NCBI GenBank assembly: GCA_021296435.1 | Contig: JAGWAK010000029.1 | Coordinates: 1-13,084, forward strand | Source: Acidimicrobiia bacterium | Lineage (GTDB): Bacteria; Actinomycetota; Acidimicrobiia; Acidimicrobiales; CATQHL01 | Direction of reading: 5' to 3' | Length of the DNA: 13,084 nucleotides | Part shown: positions 1-6,259 of the stretch, one piece after another | How the letters are laid out: every line of letters begins with the position of its first letter | Position numbering within the stretch: position 1 is the stretch's first letter | The notes under the pieces: model-generated | What the model saw: the letters and a program-made list of their open reading frames with translations, nothing else | What the model was told of the DNA's origin: nothing | The model's database searches: none | Program-made: the position numbers and the translations under genes

Positions 1-210
1 GGAGAGGTGGTCGGCCAGGATCACCTGTTCGACGACCGCTACATACTGACTCTCGGGGTGGTGGAAATCTGGGCGGCCTTCCTCGCGGCACCGACACAGC
101 GCCTCGTGCGTTGGGCGTTGATCGAGGCGAGCGGCGTGCGAGCGGGCTCTCCGGGCGTGCGCGCAGGCCCCCCGAGCGTGCGCGCGCTGCACAGGAAGTC
201 GGGGCTATGA
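1..210 (+). CDS. mreD: MreD, rod-shape-determining membrane protein (C-terminal fragment)
   Basis: The reading frame is open from base 1 to a TGA at 208-210 and begins upstream of the window, so about 69 C-terminal residues are visible. The stretch DRYILTLGVVEIWAAFLAAPTQ looks like the last hydrophobic helix of a small integral membrane protein. It is followed by RLVRWAL, the kind of Arg-rich end MreD proteins often have. MreD belongs to the Rod elongation complex with MreC, PBP2 and RodA, and the two genes immediately downstream encode PBP2 and RodA, so context carries most of this call. The last 20 or so residues form an unusual tandem repeat (GVRAGSP, GVRAGPP, SVRALHR). The stop codon overlaps the mrdA start as ATGA. 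Too little is visible for a firm family assignment from sequence alone. Confidence 0.65.
   Translation, partial: GEVVGQDHLFDDRYILTLGVVEIWAAFLAAPTQRLVRWALIEASGVRAGSPGVRAGPPSVRALHRKSGL
133..195 (+). repeat. Three tandem copies of a 21-bp unit at the 3' end of mreD
   Basis: Units start at 133, 154 and 175, exactly 21 bp apart. Each begins (G/A)GCGTGCG; the first two run GGCGTGCG(A/C)GC, and the third diverges towards its end. Because 21 is a multiple of 3, the repeat reads in frame as GVRAGSP, GVRAGPP and SVRALHR in the MreD tail. It ends just before the mrdA start codon and overlaps its Shine-Dalgarno region. Confidence 0.6.
193..198 (+). promoter_or_regulatory. Shine-Dalgarno site that fixes the mrdA start
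   Basis: AGGAAG lies 8 nt before the ATG at 207. The frame is also open from an upstream GTG at 111, but that start has no comparable site and would overlap mreD by 100 bases. The ATG at 207 gives the ATGA overlap with the mreD stop and is the better choice. Confidence 0.6.
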
Positions 211-2324
211 GCCTGGCGACGCCGCCGGGCAGGGGGCGGGCCTCCGGTGCGAGCGGCGGCCGGGAGCGCGAGCCGGCCGCCGGGCAGCGGGGACGCTTGA
301 GCCGCTACGACTCGCGCCGGCTGCGCCTGAGCATCCTGGGCGTGATCGGGCTGGCACTCCTGGTGACGCTGGTCGTGCGCCTCTGGTACCTGCAGGTCGT
401 GACGTCGGAGCAGTTCGTGGAGAGGGCCGTCGGCAACATCATCCGTACCGTGCCTGAGCCGGCGCCCCGCGGTCGCATCTTCGACGTGCACGGCCGGGAG
501 CTGGTCGGCAACCGCATCGTCAACGTCGTCACGATGGACGCCTTCATCCTTCGTGACCAGATCGGGACGGCGCAGCGCCAACGTCTCGCCCTGGAGTTGG
601 CGCGCCAGCTGTCGCGTTCAGGGGTCCTGCCCAAGTCCGTTGAGTTGACCGAGGCGTTGGCCGCCCCCGCCTACGGGCCATTCGACCGGATTCCCCTGGC
701 GGTTGGCGTGTCGGACGCCATCAAGGTGTTCCTGGCCGAGCGAAACGAGGAATTTCCCGGCGTGGAGGTGGTCCGGCGCACCCAGCGGGTCTACCCCTAC
801 GGCGACCTGGCGGCGCACGTGCTCGGCTACATCGACACCATCACCGCCGAGGAGATCGAGGCGCGCCAGAACCATCCGAAGCGCTACAGCACAGTGGACG
901 AGATCGGCAAGTCGGGTGTGGAGTTGGCTTTCGAGGACGTGCTGCGCGGAACCCCCGGATGGCGGGAGATCGAAGTCGACAACGTCGGCAACGTGATCCG
1001 CGAACGCGGCTACCGGGCGCCGCATCCGGGAACCGATCTGGTGCTCACGATCGATGCGGACCTGCAGCGGCTAGTCGAGGAGGAGTTGCTGCGCGGCCTG
1101 GAGGAGGCCCGTGATCGCCAGAACGAGGACGTGGAGGACTCCTTCGAGACGTTTGCCGCCCCGGCGGGCGCCGTGGTCGTGGTGGATCCCCGCAATGGCA
1201 ACGTGCTGGCCATGGCCAGCTACCCGGGCTACGACCCGCGGGTCTTCATCGGCGGCATCAGCGAGGAGGAGTTCGACGCCTTCGTGCATCCGGCGAGTCA
1301 TGCGCCCCTCAACAACCGCGCCATCCAGGGCGTGTACTCGCCCGCCTCGACCATGAAACCCATCACGTCCTACGCGGCGCTGTCCACAGGCCTGCTTGGA
1401 CCGGATGGCTTCCTGGGCGTCACCCAGACCACCGACGACCCCGGCTATCACGTGCTGGATGACTGCATCGGCGAGTGCGAGTTCGAGAACCCCGACCGCG
1501 CGCCCAACGGGGACGTGGACCTGCGCATGGCGATCACGGTGTCCAGCGACGAGTACTTCTACAAACTGGCGGAGCAGTTCTCGCGCCGCGCCGGCTACGA
1601 CGAGGATCAGATCCAGCAGACCGCCCGGGACTTCGGCTTCGGGCAGACCACCGGCATCGCCCTCCCGTTCGAGCACGCCGGCATCGTGCCGGACGCCGAG
1701 ATCAAGCAGGCCCGCCACGACGCCAACCCGGAGGCGTTCCCCGACCCCGATTGGCGCACGGGCGACACCATCAACATCTCCATCGGCCAGGGAGATCTGG
1801 GTGTGACCCCGCTGCAGTTGGCGAACTCCTTCACGCCGTTCGCCAACGGGGGCAGGATCTACCTGCCCAACATCGCCGTCGGGATGGTCGACCCGCTCAG
1901 CGGTGAGACGGTCAACCTGATCCGCCCGCGCCTCACCTCCCGCCTCTACCTGCCGTCGGATCTGCACGCTCCGATCCTGGACGGCATGCGCGGCGCCACC
2001 ACGCTGCGCACCAACGAACGCGTCGGCACCGCCCAGCGGGCCTTCGACGGCTTCCCCCACGACCTGTGGCCGGTGGCGGGCAAGACCGGCACCGCGGAGG
2101 TGCTGGGCAAAGCCGACTCCGCGGTGTTCGTGGGGTTCGGCCCTCTGCCCCAGCCGCGCTACCTGGTGGCGGTCCTGCTCGAGGAGGCGGGCTTCGGCGG
2201 CGAGGCCGCGGCTCCGGTGGTGCGCCGGATTCTCGAGGCCGTGGCCCTGGATCGGATCCCCGAGGCGCCCGCGGAGATCACGCGCCAGGACATGGCCATC
2301 GTGCCGTCGGTGGAGACGTCGTGA
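207..2324 (+). CDS. mrdA: Penicillin-binding protein 2 (class B transpeptidase of the elongation complex)
   Basis: This 705-residue protein cross-links peptidoglycan on the outer face of the membrane during side-wall growth, as the transpeptidase partner of RodA. It has a basic cytoplasmic tail (about 1-40) and one membrane anchor (about 41-61, SILGVIGLALLVTLVV). A pedestal domain follows with the class B signature PRGRIFDVHGREL (about 88-100). The transpeptidase domain has the active-site motif S-T-M-K with catalytic Ser381, the second motif S446-S-D448, and K626-T-G628. The second motif ends in Asp rather than Asn, as I recall for E. coli PBP2 (S-A-D), which favours PBP2 over PBP3/FtsI. A Cys-containing insertion (DDCIGECEFENPDR) precedes the second motif. 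All catalytic motifs are intact. The start at 207 overlaps the mreD stop and the stop overlaps the rodA start, so translation is probably coupled across the three genes. Confidence 0.93.
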   Translation: MSLATPPGRGRASGASGGREREPAAGQRGRLSRYDSRRLRLSILGVIGLALLVTLVVRLWYLQVVTSEQFVERAVGNIIRTVPEPAPRGRIFDVHGRELVGNRIVNVVTMDAFILRDQIGTAQRQRLALELARQLSRSGVLPKSVELTEALAAPAYGPFDRIPLAVGVSDAIKVFLAERNEEFPGVEVVRRTQRVYPYGDLAAHVLGYIDTITAEEIEARQNHPKRYSTVDEIGKSGVELAFEDVLRGTPGWREIEVDNVGNVIRERGYRAPHPGTDLVLTIDADLQRLVEEELLRGLEEARDRQNEDVEDSFETFAAPAGAVVVVDPRNGNVLAMASYPGYDPRVFIGGISEEEFDAFVHPASHAPLNNRAIQGVYSPASTMKPITSYAALSTGLLGPDGFLGVTQTTDDPGYHVLDDCIGECEFENPDRAPNGDVDLRMAITVSSDEYFYKLAEQFSRRAGYDEDQIQQTARDFGFGQTTGIALPFEHAGIVPDAEIKQARHDANPEAFPDPDWRTGDTINISIGQGDLGVTPLQLANSFTPFANGGRIYLPNIAVGMVDPLSGETVNLIRPRLTSRLYLPSDLHAPILDGMRGATTLRTNERVGTAQRAFDGFPHDLWPVAGKTGTAEVLGKADSAVFVGFGPLPQPRYLVAVLLEEAGFGGEAAAPVVRRILEAVALDRIPEAPAEITRQDMAIVPSVETS

Positions 2325-3481
2325 GCGCGCCGGGCGGAGCGCACCCCAAGCGACGCCTGCTGCCGCGGGTGCCCCCCCTGGCCCCCTGGTTGCACGCGGA
2401 TGTGATCCTGGTGGTGGCCGTGGCGGCGCTGACACTGTTCGGGATCGCCATGATCTACAGCGCCACCCGTGGCATCGACCCGGCCGCCTACAGCAGCTTC
2501 CACCTCCAGCGGCAGTCGCTGTTCGCCGTCGTCGGGGCGCTCATGGGCGCGGTTGCGGCCGGCGTGGACTACCGGCGGTTCCACTCGCTGGCCTGGCCCC
2601 TCTACGGCGCCAACCTGCTGGTGCTGATTCTGGTGCTGACGCCGCTGGGTTCGGTACGCCAGGGAGCCCGCGCCTGGTTCGTGTTCGGCGGCTACCAGGT
2701 GCAGCCCTCGGAGTTCGGCAAGCTGGCGATGATCGTCGTGCTGGCCCACTACGCGGCGCGCTTCGGGGGGCGCATGACGCTGGGCCAGCTGCTCGGCGCG
2801 CTCGGGTTGGTGGCCGTGCCGATGATGCTGGTGCTGCTGGAGCCCGACGCGGGCACTGCGGTCGTGTTCGCGGTCATCGCCATGGGACTGCTGCTCGTGG
2901 CGGGGGCGCAGGCGCGCCACATCGTGGTGGCGACCGCCCTGGGCCTCGTCGGGCTGGGGCTGGTGCTGAACTCGGGCCTCGTCGAGGAGTACCAGCGGCA
3001 GCGCATCGAATCGATCGTGAACCCGGGCGGCGACCCCGGCGACACCTTCAACATCGAGCAGGCGCAGATCGCCATCGGCAACGGCGGTCTGACCGGCCAC
3101 GGCTACGGGCAGGGCACCCAGACCCGCAGCGGATTGGTGCCCGCGCAGGAAACCGACTTCATCTTCACAGTCGTGGGCGAGGAACTGGGCTTCCTGGGGA
3201 GCGTATTGGCACTTGGCCTGCTGGCGGTGCTGCTCTGGCGGATCTGGCGGGCGGCCAGGGTTGCGGGCGACCTGTTCGGCTCGTTGCTGGCGACCGGGGT
3301 GCTCTGCATGGTGCTGTTCCAGGTGTTCCAGACCGTGGGCATGGCCGCAGGCATCATGCCGGTGATCGGGATTCCCTTGCCGCTGCTGTCCTACGGGGGG
3401 TCCTCGCTCCTGACCACGATGATGGCGTTGGGCCTGGTGCTCAACGTCTCGATGCGCCGCCACGTGGTGCGCGCCAGTTGA
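2321..3481 (+). CDS. rodA: RodA, SEDS-family peptidoglycan glycosyltransferase
   Basis: This 386-residue polytopic membrane protein polymerises lipid II into glycan strands together with PBP2. SEDS landmarks appear in order: GYQVQPSEFGKLAMI, LLEPDAGTAVVF (Asp176), ETDFIFTVVGEELGFLG (Asp279, in the region of the Asp required for activity in characterised RodA proteins) and the C-terminal IPLPLLSYGGSS. The start is the GTG at 2321, which overlaps the mrdA TGA as GTGA and has GGAG 5 nt upstream. Earlier in-frame starts lie deep inside mrdA. FtsW is the closest alternative, but the mreD-mrdA context and the lack of a division cluster argue for RodA. It ends at TGA 3479-3481, apparently the last gene of the elongation operon. 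Confidence 0.92.
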   Translation: MSAPGGAHPKRRLLPRVPPLAPWLHADVILVVAVAALTLFGIAMIYSATRGIDPAAYSSFHLQRQSLFAVVGALMGAVAAGVDYRRFHSLAWPLYGANLLVLILVLTPLGSVRQGARAWFVFGGYQVQPSEFGKLAMIVVLAHYAARFGGRMTLGQLLGALGLVAVPMMLVLLEPDAGTAVVFAVIAMGLLLVAGAQARHIVVATALGLVGLGLVLNSGLVEEYQRQRIESIVNPGGDPGDTFNIEQAQIAIGNGGLTGHGYGQGTQTRSGLVPAQETDFIFTVVGEELGFLGSVLALGLLAVLLWRIWRAARVAGDLFGSLLATGVLCMVLFQVFQTVGMAAGIMPVIGIPLPLLSYGGSSLLTTMMALGLVLNVSMRRHVVRAS

Positions 3482-3512
3482 CCGGTGGCCGTCGCCGCGG
3501 GGCCGGACCGGT
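3481..3512 (+). terminator. Imperfect hairpin between rodA and the next promoter
   Basis: ACCGGT (3481-3486) can pair with ACCGGT (3507-3512), and GGCC (3487-3490) with GGCC (3501-3504). This leaves a 10-nt loop and a 2-nt GG bulge. It begins at the last base of the rodA stop codon and ends on the first base of the -10-like box for the next gene. There is no T-run, so intrinsic termination is uncertain; GC-rich actinobacterial ends often lack one. Confidence 0.35.
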
Positions 3513-3517
3513 AGCCT
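3512..3517 (+). promoter_or_regulatory. Probable -10 element of a leaderless transcript
   Basis: TAGCCT fits the actinobacterial TANNNT -10 pattern and ends 7 nt before the GTG at 3525. Transcription would therefore start at or next to the start codon. There is no Shine-Dalgarno sequence in the 43-nt gap, as expected for a leaderless mRNA. I see no convincing -35 hexamer 16-18 nt upstream. Confidence 0.5.
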
Positions 3518-3524
3518 GAACGCC

Positions 3525-5480
3525 GTGCGTTCGCTTTGGTCCGACTTGGAGCCTCTCCTGGATCAGGTTCAGCGTCCAGCGCGCTACATCGGCGGCGAGG
3601 AGGGTGCAGGCCCGGCGGCTCACGGGCCCGGGAAGGTGGCCTGGCTGCTCTGCTACCCGGACAGCTACGAGGTCGGCCTGCCCAACCAGGGGCTGCAGAT
3701 CCTCTATGAGATCCTCAACGAGCGCAGCGACGCCGTTGCCGAGCGGGCCTATGCCCCCTGGGGTGACCTCGAAGCCCTGATGCGCCGGCAGGACCTCCCG
3801 CTCTTCTCGGTGGACAACCACCTGGCTGCCGGGGAGTTCGACATCCTGGCCTTCAACCTCTCCTCCGAACTGGTCTACACGAACGTGCTGAACCTCATCG
3901 ATCTGGCCGGCGTGGCCGTGCGCGCCGTCGACCGTTCGGGCGGCGACCTGCTGGTCGGCGCGGGTGGGCACTGCGCATTCAACCCCGAGCCGCTGGCCGA
4001 CTTCGTGGACTTCTTCGTGCTCGGAGACGGCGAGGAGGCCGTGGGGGAGATCACCGAGGCCACCGCCGCCCATCGCGGCGGCGGCCGCCGGGAGATACTC
4101 GGAGCTCTCGCGGGACTCGAGGGTGTCTACGTGCCGGCCGCCTACGCGGTGAGCCATAGCGGATTCTCGACGGTGGTGACGCCTCGCTGGGTGGAGGCGC
4201 CGGACATCGTGGAGAAGCGGACGATCCCCTCACTCGGCGACTGGCCGTACCCGAAGCGGCAGCTGGTCCCGCTGACCGAGGTGGTGCACGACCGGCTCAA
4301 CGTGGAGGTGTTCCGGGGCTGCACGCGCGGCTGCCGCTTCTGCCAGGCGGGCATGATCACTCGTCCCGTGCGCGAACGCCCAGCAGAGCAGGTGCGCACC
4401 ATGGTCTCCGAGGGTTTGCGGCGCACCGGCTATGACGAGGTCGCGCTCACGTCGCTGTCGACCGCCGACTTCAGTGGAATCGAAGAACTTGTGGCCGACG
4501 TCGTGGGGCCCGAGGACGGCGACGGCGGCGCCGGCTGCCCCGCGGTGACCGTCTCGCTGCCAAGCCTTCGGGTGGATGCCTTCACGGTTGGCATTGCCGC
4601 GGAGTTACAGCGCGGACGCCGCACGGGGCTGACCTTCGCTCCGGAGGCCGGATCGTGGCGGCTTCGTCAGGTGATCAACAAGCTGATCAGCGCCGAAGAC
4701 CTCGACGCCGCAGTCGAGAGCGCCTACTCACAGGGGTGGCGTCGGGTCAAGCTGTATTTCCTCGTGGGGCTCCCCACGGAGACCGATGAGGACGTGTTGG
4801 GGATCGCCGCCCTGGCGCGCCGCTGCGTGGAGTTGGGGCGTCGTCACGTCAGGGGAGCCTCGGTGACGGTCTCGGTCGGGGGCTTCGTCCCCAAGCCGCA
4901 GACGCCGTTCCAGTGGTTCGGCCAGAACACTGTCGAGGAGTTGCGCCGCAAGATCGCCCTCCTGGCCGACGACCTGCGTGCCGACCGCAGCGTCAAGCTG
5001 AAGTGGCACGATCCCGAGGCAACGCTGGTGGAAGGGCTGGCCAGCCGGGGCGACCGGCGGCTCGGGGCGGTCATTGAGGACGTCTGGCGTTCGGGTGGGA
5101 CCTTCCAGGAGTGGTCCGAACACTTCGACTACCAGTTGTGGCTCGACGCCATGGACCGCCACGGTCTGTCGGTCGAGGACTGCGCCTACCGGCATCGCAG
5201 CGACAGCGAGGCGCTTCCCTGGGATCACCTCTCGGCAGGTCTGCACAAGGATTTCCTGTGGCAGGACTGGCAGGACGCCCTGGCCTCCTCCGGCTTGGAG
5301 GACTGCCGCTGGACTCCCTGCTACGACTGCGGAGCGTGCACCGGCTACGGCATCGAGCACGTCGTGGCCTCGGCGACGCCTCCCGCCGGCGGGAGCCAGG
5401 GAACCGGTCAGGACCTCCTGCAGCCGGGGCCCGTGCCCGTGCGACTGCTGGCGACCCGTCAGCTGGCAGGTGTGTCGTGA
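3525..5480 (+). CDS. Radical SAM protein of the TIGR03960 type (partner of DUF2344 protein)
   Basis: A 651-residue probable S-adenosylmethionine radical enzyme of unknown substrate. The N-terminal part (about 38-220) resembles a B12-binding Rossmann domain: LLCYPDSYEVGLPNQGLQIL contains D46-SYEV-G51, where true cobalamin binders have DxHxxG, so the cobalt-ligating His is absent. The radical SAM core starts around 255 with VFRGCTRGCRFCQAG, giving the 4Fe-4S ligands C266, C270 and C273. Near the C-terminus four Cys (594, 599, 602, 605; DCRWTPCYDCGACTG) could bind a second cluster or a metal. The motif PWDHLSAGLHKDFLW precedes them. The start is GTG 3525, chosen because it begins the conserved protein and follows a -10 box with leaderless spacing. 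The gene overlaps the DUF2344 gene by 4 nt. Family membership is clear; function is not known. Confidence 0.88.
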   Translation: MRSLWSDLEPLLDQVQRPARYIGGEEGAGPAAHGPGKVAWLLCYPDSYEVGLPNQGLQILYEILNERSDAVAERAYAPWGDLEALMRRQDLPLFSVDNHLAAGEFDILAFNLSSELVYTNVLNLIDLAGVAVRAVDRSGGDLLVGAGGHCAFNPEPLADFVDFFVLGDGEEAVGEITEATAAHRGGGRREILGALAGLEGVYVPAAYAVSHSGFSTVVTPRWVEAPDIVEKRTIPSLGDWPYPKRQLVPLTEVVHDRLNVEVFRGCTRGCRFCQAGMITRPVRERPAEQVRTMVSEGLRRTGYDEVALTSLSTADFSGIEELVADVVGPEDGDGGAGCPAVTVSLPSLRVDAFTVGIAAELQRGRRTGLTFAPEAGSWRLRQVINKLISAEDLDAAVESAYSQGWRRVKLYFLVGLPTETDEDVLGIAALARRCVELGRRHVRGASVTVSVGGFVPKPQTPFQWFGQNTVEELRRKIALLADDLRADRSVKLKWHDPEATLVEGLASRGDRRLGAVIEDVWRSGGTFQEWSEHFDYQLWLDAMDRHGLSVEDCAYRHRSDSEALPWDHLSAGLHKDFLWQDWQDALASSGLEDCRWTPCYDCGACTGYGIEHVVASATPPAGGSQGTGQDLLQPGPVPVRLLATRQLAGVS

Positions 5481-6241
5481 GGGTGCGCCTGCGCTGGTCC
5501 AAGCAGGGCAAGATCCGCTTCTGCGGGCATCGCGACGCGGCCCGGATCTGGGAACGCGCCGTGCGACGGGCGGGACTTCCCGTGGCCTACTCGCAGGGAT
5601 TCAGCCCGCGGCCGAGGATCTCCTTCGGGTTGGCCCTTGCAACCGGGCAGGAATCGGTTGCCGAGTATCTCGATGTGGATCTGCGTGCATCCGCCGAAGA
5701 GCTCTACGACTGGGCCGCCGGTATGCCCGAGCGGCTCAGTGCGGTGCTGCCCGACGGCATGGCCGTGAGCGATGCCTGCCCGTTGCGCCCCGGTGCGGTG
5801 TCGCTGCAGGAGGCGGTCACCAGCTGCACGTGGGAGTTCGCACTGACCGGGACCGACACGACGCCCGCCGCAGCTTGGGCCGAACAGGTCCGGTCGGCGG
5901 ACAGCCTCCCCCTGCAGCGTGAGCGCAAGGGGCGAACCACCACCTCCGACGTGCGCACGGCCGTCGGGGACCTGCACATTCTGGACGTCTCGGTTGGAGG
6001 CGTCCTCGTTGCCGAACTCGGCACGAAACCCCGGGCGGTGCGGCCCGCAGAATTCCTGCGCCTCATCGCCCCACCGCTGGCCGTCGGACGCGTCCGGCGG
6101 TTGCACCAATGGATTACGCGGGACGGCGAGCGGTACGAGCCGCTTGCTCCCGAAGCCGGCGCGCTGGCGCCGGGCGGCGACATGCTCGCCGCGGCCTCGA
6201 TCGACGCCGTTCCCGCTGCGCAGCAAGAGGTCTGCGCGTGA
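5477..6241 (+). CDS. Radical-SAM-linked protein, DUF2344/TIGR03936 family
   Basis: A 254-residue soluble protein of unknown function. This family is known for being encoded beside, or fused to, the radical SAM protein found immediately upstream. Its N-terminus carries the family signature RVRLRWSKQGKIRFCGHRD (about 2-20), then RAVRRAGLPVAYSQGFSPRP (about 27-46) and the start of RISFGLALATG. Residues such as H18, D20, Q40, G41, F42 and P44 sit in the usual conserved block; C16 occupies a position I would expect to be Leu. No membrane segment or cofactor motif is evident. The start is GTG 5477, overlapping the upstream TGA as GTGA; a second in-frame GTG at 5483 is possible. Tight coupling suggests the two proteins work as one complex, perhaps with this one binding the substrate (inference). 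Confidence 0.87.
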   Translation: MRVRLRWSKQGKIRFCGHRDAARIWERAVRRAGLPVAYSQGFSPRPRISFGLALATGQESVAEYLDVDLRASAEELYDWAAGMPERLSAVLPDGMAVSDACPLRPGAVSLQEAVTSCTWEFALTGTDTTPAAAWAEQVRSADSLPLQRERKGRTTTSDVRTAVGDLHILDVSVGGVLVAELGTKPRAVRPAEFLRLIAPPLAVGRVRRLHQWITRDGERYEPLAPEAGALAPGGDMLAAASIDAVPAAQQEVCA

Positions 6242-6259
6242 TGAGAAGGGAACTACACA

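Noticed and set aside
111..206. Upstream GTG start giving mrdA 32 more residues
   Set aside because: It would overlap mreD by 100 nt, lacks a ribosome binding site and adds only low-complexity residues; the ATG at 207 is better.
1542..1550. PBP2 second motif is SSD, not SxN, as a possible inactivating change
   Set aside because: Asp at this position is, to my knowledge, normal for PBP2 of the elongation complex, so it supports the identification instead.
1071..2435. 454-codon open frame on the - strand opposite mrdA
   Set aside because: It is antisense to a gene with all catalytic motifs intact, is rich in Arg/His/Gly/Ala as expected from GC-rich codon shadows, and shows no recognisable domain.
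2159..3463. 434-codon - strand frame opposite rodA
   Set aside because: The product is dominated by His/Gln/Arg low complexity with no family signature; it is the mirror of GC-rich membrane-protein codons.
5074..5922. Alternative + frame spanning the radical SAM/DUF2344 junction
   Set aside because: It overlaps two recognised proteins in a different frame; its composition (Arg, Thr, Ala, Pro) is that of a shadow.
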